Shown here: one piece after another, positions 31,199 through 40,438 of the stretch
Layout: every line of letters starts with the position of its first letter
Position numbering within the stretch: the stretch's first letter is position 1
Assembly: GCA_963714995.1 (NCBI GenBank)
Contig: CAVQQP010000003.1
Coordinates: forward strand, 62,001-126,000
Length of the DNA: 64,000 nucleotides
Direction of reading: 5' to 3'
Origin: Prado023 sp963714995
GTDB lineage: Bacteria; Actinomycetota; Actinomycetes; S36-B12; CAIYMF01
Notes under the pieces: generated by a model
The model's database searches: none
What the model saw: only the letters and a program-made list of their open reading frames with translations
Told to the model about the DNA's origin: nothing
Translations under genes and position numbers: made by a program

Positions 31199-32581
31199 AT
31201 GAGTGCCGACGGACTGCGACTTGCTCAGGAGAAGATGCGCGGCGCTGGTGTCGCTGACAGCGCCATCGACGTCTTCTCGCACTACTACGGGCTCCTGGAG
31301 TCCGGTGCGACCGGGCTGATCGCCGAGGACAGCATCGAGCCGCTGCTCGACCCGCCCGCCCTCGCCGACGTGGTGGTCGACCCCGTGCAGGCGCGGGAGG
31401 CGCTGGCCAGGACCGTCCTGATCAAGCTCAACGGGGGCCTGGGCACCTCCATGGGGATGGATCGGGCGAAGTCCCTCCTGCCGGTGCGCGCTGATATGTC
31501 CTTCCTCGACGTCCTGGTCGGTCAGGTGCGCGCGGCACGCGAGGCCCACGACGTCCCTCTGCCGCTGATCCTCATGAACAGCTTCCGGACCCGAGAGCAG
31601 AGCCTCGAGGCGCTGGCCGCGCACCCGGACATCGCCGTCGAGGGCCTCCCGCTGGACTTCCTGCAGAACCAGGAGCCCAAGCTGCGCGCCGACGACCTGA
31701 CTCCGGTCGAATGGCCGGCCGACCCGACCCTGGAGTGGTGCCCGCCGGGCCACGGCGACCTGTACACCGCGATCCTGTCGTCCGGGGTCCTGGCGGCCCT
31801 GCTCGACCTCGGCTACCGCTACGCCAGCATCTCGAACGCGGACAACCTCGGTGCCGCACCGAACGCGACCCTGGCCGGGTGGTTCGCGGGCTCCGGAGCC
31901 CCGTACGCCGCCGAGCTCTGCCGCCGGACTCCCGCCGACCGCAAGGGCGGGCACCTGGCGATCCGCAGGTCCGACGGGCGACTGATCCTGCGTGACACCG
32001 CGCAGACCTCCCCCGAGGAGATGCACCACTTCACCGACGAGCACCGGCACCCCTACTTCCACTGCAACAACCTGTGGTTCGACCTGCAGGCGCTGCACGC
32101 CGCGCTGGTGGACCGCGGCGCGGTGCTCGGGCTGCCCCTGATCCGCAACACCAAGACGGTCGACCCCACCGACCCGGAGTCCCCGCAGGTGGTGCAGGTC
32201 GAGACCGCGATGGGGGCCGCGATCGAGGTGTTCGAGGGAGCCCAGGCGATCGTGGTGGGGCGTGACCGGTTCCTGCCGGTGAAGACCACCGACGACCTGC
32301 TCCTGCTGCGCTCCGACGCCTACACCCACGCCCCGGACGGGACCCTGCAGCGGGCCGCCGAGCCGACGCCACTGGTCCAGCTGGACCCCCGGTTCTACCG
32401 GACGATGGCGGACTTCGACGCGAGGTTCCCGACCGGTCCGCCCTCACTGCGGTCGGCCACCCGGCTGTCCGTCCGTGGGGACTGGACGTTCGGCGGCGAC
32501 GTGGTGGTGGTCGGGGACGTGGAGCTTGCCGACGAGGGAGCCCCGCAGCGGATCGCCGACGGGACCACGCTGGGCGCCTGA
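31199..32581 (+). CDS. UTP-glucose-1-phosphate uridylyltransferase, UDPGP (eukaryote-like) type
   Basis: 460 residues. TVLIKLNGGLGTSMGMDRAKSLLPVR holds the nucleotide-binding loop of the UDPGP family (as in UGP2), distinct from the shorter GalU type. NSFRTREQS, WCPPGHGDLYTAI, YASISNADNLGA and FHCNNLWFDLQAL are further UDPGP motifs. It makes UDP-glucose from UTP and glucose-1-phosphate for polymers and glycosylation. Start ATG 31199 matches the leaderless promoter. The cytochrome b gene ends convergently 37 bases past the stop. Confidence 0.92.
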   Translation: MSADGLRLAQEKMRGAGVADSAIDVFSHYYGLLESGATGLIAEDSIEPLLDPPALADVVVDPVQAREALARTVLIKLNGGLGTSMGMDRAKSLLPVRADMSFLDVLVGQVRAAREAHDVPLPLILMNSFRTREQSLEALAAHPDIAVEGLPLDFLQNQEPKLRADDLTPVEWPADPTLEWCPPGHGDLYTAILSSGVLAALLDLGYRYASISNADNLGAAPNATLAGWFAGSGAPYAAELCRRTPADRKGGHLAIRRSDGRLILRDTAQTSPEEMHHFTDEHRHPYFHCNNLWFDLQALHAALVDRGAVLGLPLIRNTKTVDPTDPESPQVVQVETAMGAAIEVFEGAQAIVVGRDRFLPVKTTDDLLLLRSDAYTHAPDGTLQRAAEPTPLVQLDPRFYRTMADFDARFPTGPPSLRSATRLSVRGDWTFGGDVVVVGDVELADEGAPQRIADGTTLGA

Positions 32582-32618
32582 GGACGGGGCTCACGTTCGT
32601 TCGTGCCCGTGCTCCACG

Positions 32619-33273
32619 TCACGGATGATCACGCGGAGGCGCGGGCGGGTCGCCGAGCGGCTCGCTCGGCGCGGTAGCCGCCCACAGGGCGTGCTCACGC
32701 TGGGCCCACTCCCGTGAGACGACGCCCGTGCGCAGCCCGCGACGGGCCTCGGGGTCCTGCCACGCCATCCACAGGTGCCCGCCCGACACGACCACGACGG
32801 CCGCGGCGAAGACATCGTGGACGAACGTGGCGCCCGTGCGGATGTCGTCGGGGAAGGCCGAGAAGTAGCGCAGCATCAGCCCGGTCACGAACAGTGCGAT
32901 GACGGCGCCGAGCACGAAGGCGGAGTTCAGCTTCTGGCCGGCGTTGAACTTGCCCGACGGGATGGACCCGTCGCGTCGGTTGCCGGCCCGCAGCCAGCGC
33001 CAGTCCCCGGGCAGGAAGCGGTTGAGCGCGCGCACGTCGGCCCGGAAGGACTCGCGAGGCGATCGCCCCGACGACCAACGGCAGCGGCAGCATCAGCCCG
33101 GCTGCGTAGTGCACGGTCTCGACCACGTCGCGGCGGCCCACCAGCGTGCTCAGGGGTCCCCAGTAGAGCATCGCGGCGGTGACGATGCAGACCCCCATGA
33201 GGGCAGCGAAGGTGAGGTGGATCCAGCGCTCAGCCCGGGTGAACCTGCGGATCCGGTCAGGCGATGGGGTCAT
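32619..33273 (-). CDS. Cytochrome b/b6-type (formate dehydrogenase gamma-like) membrane subunit, frame break near 33054
   Basis: About 218 residues and about four membrane helices: FTRAERWIHLTFAALMGVCIV, ETVHYAAGLMLPLPLVVGAI, FVLGAVIALFVTGLML and VHDVFAAAVVVVSGGHLWM. His residues in WIHLTF, VHYAAG, FVHDV and GHLWMAW are candidate haem ligands of the Ni/Fe-hydrogenase/FdhI-type b cytochromes. One extra base near 33054 separates VGAIASR from SFRADVRALNRF. The start at 33273 lies inside the end of the molybdopterin gene (17-base overlap), so the two form a coupled pair in which this subunit probably passes electrons from the periplasmic enzyme to quinone. Confidence 0.82.
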
Positions 33274-33991
33274 CGGTTCTCCCGTTGGACTGGCCCACCC
33301 AGGCGTCGACGTCGTAGCCGCGCACCTCCCAGTACCCGGGGACCACCTCGTCGCTGACCGTGATGCGGTCCAGCCACTTGATCGACTTGTAGAAGTACAT
33401 GGGTGCCACGTACAGCCGCACCGGGCCGCCGTGGTCGTGCGAGATCGGCGCACCGTCCATGGAGGTGGCGACCAGGACGTCCGGGCGCAGTGCCTGCTCC
33501 ATCGTCAGCGACTCGGTGTAGGCACCGTCGGAGGAGCCGAACAGCACGGCGCCGGCCGTCGTGGCTGCTCCCGCGTGAGCGAGCAGGTCCGACAGCAGGA
33601 CGCCGGACCATGTCACATCGGGGACCCGCCACCCGGTGACGCACTGGACGTCCCGAGTGATCGTCGTCTGGGGCATCGCCTCGAGGTCCGCGAAGGTCAC
33701 CTCGGTGGGGCTGGCGCCCATGCCCTCGACGGTGAGGAGGTACTCGGTGGCCGGGACCTCCTCGACCGAGGAGACGACCGAGTAGAACCGGAAGCGGCCG
33801 TTGCCGGGGATCAGCCCGGTGAGCCCGGTCGGGTCGCGCTGCGCCACCGCGGTCACGACCGACCCCACGCGGCTCCCGAGGAGCACGCCCAGACCGGCCA
33901 GGCCGAGCAGCCCCAGCACGACCCGCCGACCGACCGGAGACCCGGGCGCGTCGTCATCCGGTGGGGGCGGCAGTGCGCGGTCGCCGCTCAT
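33257..33991 (-). CDS. Molybdopterin-dependent oxidoreductase (sulfite oxidase/YedY fold)
   Basis: 244 residues. The N-terminus carries a twin Arg and hydrophobic helix (GRRVVLGLLGLAGLGVLLGS), suggesting Tat export or a membrane anchor. The oxidoreductase domain has TITRDVQCVTGWRVPDVTWSGV, whose Cys is the usual molybdenum ligand, and SHDHGGPVRLYVAPMYFYKSIKWLDRI near the end. Together with the cytochrome b gene this resembles a MsrP/MsrQ or SorAB-like pair; the substrate (sulfite, sulfoxide or other) cannot be told. It has its own leaderless-type promoter and a LacI-type operator further upstream. Confidence 0.85.
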   Translation of the reverse strand: MSGDRALPPPPDDDAPGSPVGRRVVLGLLGLAGLGVLLGSRVGSVVTAVAQRDPTGLTGLIPGNGRFRFYSVVSSVEEVPATEYLLTVEGMGASPTEVTFADLEAMPQTTITRDVQCVTGWRVPDVTWSGVLLSDLLAHAGAATTAGAVLFGSSDGAYTESLTMEQALRPDVLVATSMDGAPISHDHGGPVRLYVAPMYFYKSIKWLDRITVSDEVVPGYWEVRGYDVDAWVGQSNGRTDDPIA

Positions 33992-33997
33992 CGGTCA

Positions 33998-34026
33998 AGG
34001 ATGGGTGCGACGTCACCGGTCCGCAA
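33998..34026 (-). promoter_or_regulatory. Promoter of the molybdopterin oxidoreductase pair
   Basis: On the minus strand TTGCGG (34026-34021) and CATCCT (34003-33998) are 17 bases apart, and the -10 ends 6 bases before ATG 33991. Confidence 0.5.
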
Positions 34027-34087
34027 GCGGTGGTCAGCGCCCCGTCGGGAGCGACCATCAGACGCTGGTACCACCCACGCGCCGGGG

Positions 34088-34099
34088 GAGAGCGCTCTC
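34088..34099. promoter_or_regulatory. LacI-type operator palindrome O1, GAGAGCGCTCTC
   Basis: A perfect 12-bp palindrome, the same sequence as four other sites in the window. It lies between the 3' end of the lacI gene and the molybdopterin oxidoreductase. A TTGACA (minus strand, 34130-34125) lies 25 bases upstream of it, so a second promoter for the oxidoreductase may exist here. Confidence 0.7.
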
Positions 34100-34140
34100 T
34101 ACGCGCGTCGCAGAACACCGTCGCTGTCAAGGGTGCATCC

Positions 34141-34190
34141 CGGACGGTGGCTGACCAGGGCAACGACGTTGGACGGTGGCTGACCAGGCT
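34141..34190. repeat. 18-bp direct repeat, two copies
   Basis: ggacggtggctgaccagg occurs at 34142-34159 and 34171-34188, 29 bases apart, just downstream of the lacI stop. Function unknown. Confidence 0.7.
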
Positions 34191-34226
34191 GACCAGCGCC
34201 GGCCGGGCTGGCCGGGCTGGGCGGCC

Positions 34227-35328
34227 TCAGGCGGAGTCGCGCACCACGAGGGAGACCGGCAGGATCAGGTGGTCGAGCCCGGTCACATCCGGGATCCCGG
34301 GCTCCGGGGCCACCTCGATGTCCGGTCGGTGCCTGGCCAGGTACAGCCGCACCATGGCCCTGCCCATGATCATGGGGTCCTGCCGCACGGTGGTCAGGGG
34401 TGGATCAGCAGTGCTGGCGAACTCGTTGTCGTCGAACCCCACGAGGGCGACGTCCTCGGGCACCCGACGTCCGGCGCGGCGCAGGGCCGCCAGCGCGCCG
34501 AGGGCCATGAGGTCGGACGCGGCGAACAGCCCGTCGAGGTGGGGGACCCGCTCCAGCAGCCGCGCAGCGGCGATCTCGCCCTGACGCTGCGTGAAGTCAC
34601 CGCTCTCGACCAGCTCCTCGCGGAAGGCTGACCCGAGGGCGTGCGCGAACCCGGCTCGTCGGTCGACGCCGGCCGGCATGTCCAGTGGGCCCGTCACGCT
34701 CCCGATCGTCGTACGGCCCAGGGACAGCAGGTGCCTGGTGGCGATCTCGGCACCCAGGAAGTTCTCGCTGTCCACGTAGGGCGCGGCGCTGTCGGATGCC
34801 GTGGGCCGCCCGCCGATGACGTAGGGGGTGGACAGCCGCTGGAGCTCCTCGGGCAGCCCATCGCCCTCGTGGCCGGAGATCAGCATCACCCCGTCGACCG
34901 GCGATGACTTCAGGAACCGCTTGACGCGCGCGAGGTCCTCGAAGTCCTGGGCCATCATCAGCACGAGCTGGAGGCCGGCGCGGTTCGTCTCCATGCTGAC
35001 GCCGCGGACGATCCCGCTGAAGAAGGGATCCCCGAAGACGCGCGCGGCGGGCTCGGAGGCGACGAGGGCGACTGCGTCGGAGCGCCGTGTCATCAACGCC
35101 CGCGCGGCCTGGTTGGGCACGTAGCCGAGCTCGTCGATCGCCAGCTGGACGCGCTACGCGCAGGTTCTCGGCCACCGTCGACTGGCCGTTCACCACGCGG
35201 GAGACGGTCGCGCGGGAGACCCCCGACAGGGCTGCGACGTCCTCCAGGTTGGGGCGCGCGGGTGCCCGGTGTGGTGGCGTCACCCTGTCCCCCTTCCCCG
35301 TGGCTCTGGCCGATTCGTCGACGGTCAT
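34227..35328 (-). CDS. LacI-family transcriptional repressor, frame break near 35152 (CebR-like by context)
   Basis: About 367 residues. The DNA-binding helix-turn-helix is LEDVAALSGVSRATVSRVVNG, followed by ENLR and the hinge LAIDELGYVPNQAARAL. The sugar-binding domain contains SDAVALVASEP, DGVMLISGHEGD, GVDRRAGFAHAL and ALVGFDDNEFAS. One extra base near 35152 divides HTH and hinge. ATG 35328 overlaps the stop of the GH1 gene (ATGA), so the repressor is the last gene of the transporter operon. It is the obvious candidate to bind the five GAGAGCGCTCTC sites; the Streptomyces cellobiose repressor CebR recognises a palindrome with the same GAGCGCTC core. Confidence 0.85.
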
Positions 35329-36697
35329 GGTATCCGGTTGCCCCGAGCCCCCTCGGCGAACCAGAGGGCGCTGTCCTTGGGGTGGCGCTCGAGGGTCTCG
35401 TAGTCGACATGGACCAGGCCGAATCGCTTCGAGTACCCCTCGGCCCACTCGAAGTTGTCCAGCAGCGACCACGCGAAGTAGGCACGGACGTCCGCGCCCG
35501 CGCTGATCGCATCGTGCACGGCGCCCAGGTGCCCCTCGAGGTAGGCCACCCTGCGGGGGTCCTCGACGCGGCCGGTCTCCTGGAGGACATCGGGGAAGGC
35601 GGCGCCGTTCTCGGTCACCATGAGGGGGACGCCGTACTCCCTGGTCAGCCGGACGAGGAGGTCCGTCAGGTCCTTGGGCGAGATCTCCCAGCCCATGTCG
35701 GTCACCTCGCCGCGCGGGGGCAGCATCTCGATGCCCAGGTTCTGGGGGAAGTCCGACCATCCGGCCGTCGACACGCGGCGTCGACCGGGCGCGATGCGGG
35801 GCGTAGTAGTTGATCCCGAGCACGTCGATCGGTGCGGCGATGACGGCCGCGTCGCCAGGCTGCACGAAGGACCAGTCGGTCAGTGCCGGTGGTGGCCGCC
35901 ACCACGTCCTCGGGATACGCCCCGCGCAGGACCGGGTCGAGGTAGAGGCGGTTCATGAAGCCGTCGAGCAGGTGGGCCGCGGCCAGGTCCTCGGGGCTGT
36001 CCGTGGCGGGCAGGACCGGCCACAGGTTCAGGGTGATCGACAGCTGCTCCTCCGGGCGTGCGACAGCACGCATCGCCTCGATGGCCAGGCCGTGCCCCAG
36101 CAGGAGGTGGTGCATCGCCGCCATCGCGGCGCCGGGCTCGGATCTGCCCGGGGCGTGGATCCCCATCCCGTAGCCCAGCTGGGCCGAGCACCACGGCTCG
36201 TTCAGGGTGGTCCACAGGTCGACGCGGTCCCCGAGGGCGTCATGGACCAGCCGGGCGTAGTCGGCGAACCGATGGGCGGTGTCGCGGGCGGGCCAGCCGC
36301 CCGCGTCCTCCAGCGACTGCGGCAGGTCCCAGTGGTAGAGGGTGACCGCGGGGCGATCCCCCGGGCCAGCAGGGCGTCGACCAGCCGGTCGTAGAAGGCC
36401 AGGCCCGCGGCGTTGGCCGGCCCGCGGCCGTCGGGCTGGATCCGCGGCCAGGAGATGGAGAAGCGGTAGGCCCCGAGGTTGAGCGCGGCCATGAGGTCGA
36501 CGTCCTCGGCGTACCGGTGGTAGTGATCCGCCGCGACGTCCCCGGTGTCGCCATCCCGCACCCGTGCCGGGGGTGTGGCAGAAGGTGTCCCAGATCGAGG
36601 GACCACGACCGTCCTCGGCCGTGGCGCCCTCGATCTGGTACGCCGCTGTGGCGGCCCCCCAGAGGAAGCCCTCGGGGAACCGGCGTCCTGGGCTCAC
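35325..36697 (-). pseudogene. GH1 beta-glucosidase, four frame breaks (pseudogene or consensus errors)
   Basis: About 457 residues when joined. GH1 motifs are intact in pieces: FPEGFLWGAATAAYQIEGA, GAYRFSISWPRIQPDG, TLYHWDLPQSLED, WTTLNEPWCSAQLGYG (acid/base Glu), DVLGINYYAPHR, PLMVTENGAAFPD (nucleophile Glu) and YFAWSLLDNFEWAEGYSKRFGLVHVDYET. Breaks are near 36565, 36351, 35876 and 35775; three look like an extra base and the one at 36351 like a missing base. The enzyme would hydrolyse cellobiose or other beta-glucosides in the cytoplasm. GTG 36697 overlaps the permease stop (GTGA) and its own stop overlaps lacI, so the operon structure is preserved. Conserved residues throughout argue for sequence error over decay. 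Confidence 0.85.
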
Positions 36698-37613
36698 CCC
36701 TTGACTGCGCCGGCCATGATGCCCGAGACCAGCTGCTTGCCCGCGACGATGAACAGCAGGATCAGCGGGATGGTCGCCAGGACCACGCCGGCCATGATCA
36801 GCGCGAAGTCCTTGAAGTAGGACGCCTGGAGCAGCTGCAGGCTGACCGGCAGTGTCGGGTTGGTGGATCCCAGCACGATGAACGGCCAGAAGAAGCTCGT
36901 CCACGAGGCGACGAACGTGAACAGCGCGAGCATCGCCGCTGCGGGCTTGGCCGCCGGCAGTGCCACGTGCCAGAAGGTCCGGATCATGGAGCACCCGTCG
37001 ACGCGGGCCGCCTCGATCAGCTCGAAGGGCAGTGTCTCCTCGAAGTACTGGGTCATCCAGAAGACCCCGAAGGCGGTGACCATCCCCGGGACGATGACGG
37101 CCACGAGCTTGCCGGTCCAGCCGAGCTTGGACATCAGGATGAACAGCGGCACGACGCCGAGCTGGGTCGGCACTGCCATGGTGGCGATGACGAACACCAG
37201 CAGGGCGCGCCGGCCGCGGAAGCGCAGCTTGGCGAACGAGAACCCGGCCAGGGTCGCGAACAGCACGACGCTGATCGACGTGATGACCGCCACGATGACG
37301 GAGTTCGCACAGGGCCTGCCAGAACTTGATGTCGGAGTTGAACACCCGGGTGACGTTGTCGATGAAGTTGCGCCTCGGGGATCAGCGAGGGGATCGGGTT
37401 CTGCGCGATCGTCTGCGGCGTCGGAGGACGCCAGGAGGAACGTGTAGTAGATCGGGTAGAACGAGATCAGCAGGACGACGGTCAGGATGCACGTAGGTGA
37501 CCCAGCCGCCTCGGCGGTTGGAGCCCACCCCGATGCCGCGGTTCCTACGCCGCTGCGGCGTACCGTGCCGCTCCCTTGCCTGCGGTCTGCTCGACCGCCC
37601 CGATGGAGCTCAT
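36694..37613 (-). pseudogene. Sugar ABC transporter permease 2 (CebG-like), five frame breaks
   Basis: About 306 residues when joined. The last 200 are uninterrupted: VVLFATLAGFSFAKLRFRGRR, the EAA loop FELIEAARVDGCSMIRTFWHVALPAAKPA, and AGKQLVSGIMAGAVKG at the end, as in MalG/CebG-type inner-membrane permeases. The N-terminal 330 bases are broken near 37547, 37490, 37415, 37372 and 37305, each by one extra base; joined they give ILTVVLLISFYPIYYTFLLASSDA, QTIAQNPIPSLIPEA, NFIDNVTRVFNSDIKFWQAL and NSVIVAVITS. ATG 37613 overlaps the permease 1 stop by one base. Confidence 0.85.
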
Positions 37614-38594
37614 CACTTGCCGCCTTTCGAGTCGGTCCCGGAGATTCGCTGGGTGATCTTGAAGTTGATGGCCCCGATGACCAGGATGATCAGGAACAGG
37701 ATCCACGCCACGGCCGAGGCTCGGCCGAAGCTCTTCTGGGCTCCCCACCCGAGCTCGTAGAGGTACATCGTCACCGTCATCCACTGCCGGTCGGATCCGC
37801 CCTGGCCGGTCTGGTCGAACATGCGCGGCTCGTCGAAGATCTGCAGGCCGCCGATGGTCGAGGTGATCACCACGAAGATGATCGTGGGCTTCAGCGACGG
37901 GATCGTGATCGAGCGGAACGACCGCCAGCGGTCCGGCACCGTCGACGACCGCGGCCTCGTAGAGGTCATTGGGGATGGCCTGCATCCCGGCCAGCAGGAT
38001 CAGGGTCGTGTAGCCGGTCCACCGGAAGTCGACCATGGTCGCGATGGCGATGTGGCTGGCCAGCACGTCGGCGTGCCAGCGGATCGGCTCGATGCCGAAG
38101 TTGGCGAGGATGGCGTTGGCCATGCCGGACTGGTCGGCGAAGATCTTGTTGAAGATCATCCCGACGGCCACGGGCATCACGACGTAGGGCAGCAGGACGC
38201 CCATCCGCCAGAAGGTCTTGGCCCGCAGGTTGGCGTCCAGCATCGCGGCCAGGAACAGGCCGATGAGGACCTGGGGCACCGACGACAGCAGGAAGATGCT
38301 GAACGTGTTGCGCAGGCCCTTCCAGAAGAGCGGCTGCTGCACGACCGTCTGGTAGTTCTCCAGACCGACGAAGTCACCCTTGCCGCCGATGAGGTTCCAG
38401 TCGTGCACGGACACGTAGGCCGTGTAGACCAGCGGGAACAGCCCCACCAGGGCGAACAGGATGAAGAAGGGGGAGATGTAGAGGTACGGGGAGAACTTCT
38501 GGTCCCACGCGTTGCGCCGCGTTCGGCGCGCCAGCTCGCGCTCGGCGATCGCCTCGGTCTTCTTGGGGATCGGGGGAGCTTCTTTCGTCGACAT
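37613..38594 (-). CDS. Sugar ABC transporter permease 1 (CebF/MalF-like), frame break near 37937
   Basis: About 327 residues with six membrane helices. A basic cytoplasmic start precedes FSPYLYISPFFILFALVGLFPLVYTAYVSVHDWNLIGG. The EAA loop reads DLYEAAVVDGAG then RWRSFRSITIPSLKPTIIFVVITSTIGG, with the single extra base inside it near 37937. It forms the channel for the substrate delivered by the lipoprotein and is driven by an MsiK-type ATPase encoded 7 kb away. The 245-base gap after the binding-protein gene holds a strong hairpin and repeated GGAGTG motifs. Confidence 0.88.
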
Positions 38595-38664
38595 GGAGCA
38601 TCCTCGTCTGCGGATCGCCGGTCACCCACGGCCGTGGAGCCGGGCGGGTGTGGGCTGTGGACCG

Positions 38665-38718
38665 CACTCCGGAGTGACCGGGCGGGCCGGAGTGCTTCTG
38701 GAGTGACTCACCGGAGTC
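38665..38718. promoter_or_regulatory. CACTCCGGAGTG palindrome with repeated GGAGTG half-sites
   Basis: A perfect 12-bp palindrome at 38665-38676 is followed by GGAGTG at 38689 and 38700 and GGAGTC at 38713, all about 70-125 bases upstream of permease 1. It may be an operator or an RNA structure. Confidence 0.35.
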
Positions 38719-38771
38719 GGGTCCGCGCTCATGTCGAACCTCCGCAGTGGGAGGCGCAGCGCGGGTGGGGA

Positions 38772-38832
38772 CCCGGCCGCCCGGTCCCGCACCTCCGCCG
38801 GTGTGGCTCGGATGCGGGACCGGGCGACCGGG
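38772..38832 (-). terminator. Long hairpin between binding-protein and permease genes (partial terminator)
   Basis: A 20-base arm at 38772-38791 pairs with 38813-38832 with one mismatch around a 21-base loop, starting 8 bases after the binding-protein stop codon. There is no U run. Such hairpins commonly stabilise binding-protein mRNA and lower permease expression. Confidence 0.65.
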
Positions 38833-38839
38833 TCAGGCG

Positions 38840-40144
38840 TCAGCCGAGTGCGTTGACAGCCTCTTCGAACTTCGCCCACGAGGACGCCGGGTCGTCGGTC
38901 TGGTCGACGTCGACCCGGCTCAGGGCCTGCTGCATCGCGTCGTTGATCGCGAAGTAGTTCGGTCCCTTGAAGGGTGCGACGGTCACGGCCGCGGCGCGGT
39001 TGGCCAGGATCTCGCCGGTCGGCGCGTCGTTGAAGAACGCGTTCGTCTGCGACAGCAGGTCAGGCGAGGTCAGGGCCTCCACCTGGCTGGGGAAGGTGCC
39101 CTTGGCCTTGAAGGCCTTGATCTGCTGCTCCGGGGCGGTCAGCCATGCGGCCAGCTTCTTGGCCTCGGCCTGGTTCGCGCCCATCGCCGGAACGGTCAGG
39201 AAGGACCCGCCCCAGTTGCCGCCGCCGCCGGGGAAGACATCAGCGATGTCCCAGCCCTCGACGCCCGCTGCGTTGCCCTCGATGACGCCGAGCATCCAGC
39301 CCGGGCACTGCATCGTGGCGAAGCCGTCCTTCTGGAAGGACGCGGTCCAGTCCTCGCTCCACTGGCCCAAGTGTGCCGACTGGGTCGCGGAGGCCGCGAG
39401 CACCTGGTCGTAGATCGCCTTCACGGCGGGATTCTCCAGCGCGATGATCGTGCCGTCCTCCTGCTCGTAGGCGTTCGGGACCTGGTTGATCATGCCCTGG
39501 TACACAGCGCCGGCGCTGTCGAACCAGGCAGCCCCGGTGTCCTTCGCGGCGAACTGCTCGCCGACCTCGAAGTACTTCTCCCACGTCGCGCCATCGCCAC
39601 CGAGCAGGGTGGCGACCTCGGCACGATCGGTCGGCAGTCCGGCCTTCTCGAACAGGTCGGCGCGGTAGCAGATGCCCTCCGGGCCGATGTCGGTGCCGTA
39701 GCCGAGCAGCTTGCCGTCGGCGGTCGTCGCCTGGTCGACCTTCCAGGGCAGCCAGCGACCCTCGACTGCCGGGTCGTTCAGGTCGACGAACTTGTCGGGG
39801 TACTGGGAGAGCTCAGGAAGCCAGTCGACCTCGATGGCCTCGATGTCCGAGGCGCCGGAGCCGGCCGCCAGGCGGGTGTTGAGGTTGTCGCGGGCCTCGT
39901 TCGAGGTCGCCGCCTTCTTGGCCTCGATCGTGACGTTCGGGTTGAGCTCCATGTACTCGGTGTAGAGGTCCTCGTAGCCGAACTCGTTGAACGTGGCCAC
40001 TGACAGGGTCACCGGCTCGGTGCCCGTCGCCTCCGACGCTGTGTCCGTGGCCTCGTCCCCGCCGCTCGAGCACCCCGAGGCAACCAGCGCCAATCCAGCA
40101 AACGTCGCCGTGAGGGCTACCCACGACCTCCTGTTTGTTCGCAC
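38840..40144 (-). CDS. Extracellular sugar-binding lipoprotein of the ABC transporter (CebE-like)
   Basis: 434 residues. A lipoprotein signal reads VRTNRRSWVALTATFAGLALVASGC with lipobox VASGC. The mature part is a family 1 solute-binding protein: VTLSVATFNEFGYEDL, WLPELSQYPDKFVDL, GYGTDIGPEGICYRADLFEKAGLP, and many Trp residues (GGNWGGSF) suited to stacking on sugars. It captures an oligosaccharide, likely cellobiose or another beta-glucoside given the GH1 gene in the operon. GTG 40144 was chosen because GGGAG lies 5 bases upstream; GTG 40150 is an alternative. It is the first gene of the operon and has no frame break. Confidence 0.9.
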   Translation of the reverse strand: MRTNRRSWVALTATFAGLALVASGCSSGGDEATDTASEATGTEPVTLSVATFNEFGYEDLYTEYMELNPNVTIEAKKAATSNEARDNLNTRLAAGSGASDIEAIEVDWLPELSQYPDKFVDLNDPAVEGRWLPWKVDQATTADGKLLGYGTDIGPEGICYRADLFEKAGLPTDRAEVATLLGGDGATWEKYFEVGEQFAAKDTGAAWFDSAGAVYQGMINQVPNAYEQEDGTIIALENPAVKAIYDQVLAASATQSAHLGQWSEDWTASFQKDGFATMQCPGWMLGVIEGNAAGVEGWDIADVFPGGGGNWGGSFLTVPAMGANQAEAKKLAAWLTAPEQQIKAFKAKGTFPSQVEALTSPDLLSQTNAFFNDAPTGEILANRAAAVTVAPFKGPNYFAINDAMQQALSRVDVDQTDDPASSWAKFEEAVNALG

Positions 40145-40293
40145 ATCCACTCCCTGTGTCAATCGCACAGCGCTTCGCTGTGCGGCCAAACGTGGCCACG
40201 GGGTTCCGCGGCCTCGACCGTCATGGGTGCTCGATCCGCGTCCTCATCGAGGTCGCGGGACGGGCACCCCTCTCCCCGAGAGGGCCTCTGCGG

Positions 40294-40337
40294 GAGAGCG
40301 CTCTCGCAGCATCTACCCGATGCGGAGTGGTTGTCAA
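40294..40337 (-). promoter_or_regulatory. Promoter and operator O2 of the sugar transporter operon
   Basis: Reading the minus strand: TTGACA (40337-40332), 16 bases, TAGATG (40315-40310), then GAGAGCGCTCTC (40305-40294) over the expected start site. Repressor bound there would block initiation. The leader to GTG 40144 is about 150 bases. Confidence 0.75.
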
Positions 40338-40344
40338 GAGAACC

Positions 40345-40391
40345 TTGCGGTAGTTATCGGATCGTGACATTCTCGGGGGGAGAGCGCTCTC
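40345..40391 (+). promoter_or_regulatory. Promoter and operator O3 of the GH94-like gene
   Basis: TTGCGG (40345-40350), 17 bases, CATTCT (40368-40373), then GAGAGCGCTCTC (40380-40391) over the expected start site. The geometry is close to the opposite promoter, so one repressor could close both directions. Confidence 0.7.
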
Positions 40392-40438
40392 CAATCCCCG
40401 GACCGCGTCATACCGCTCAGTGTGTCCCAGGAGGCACC

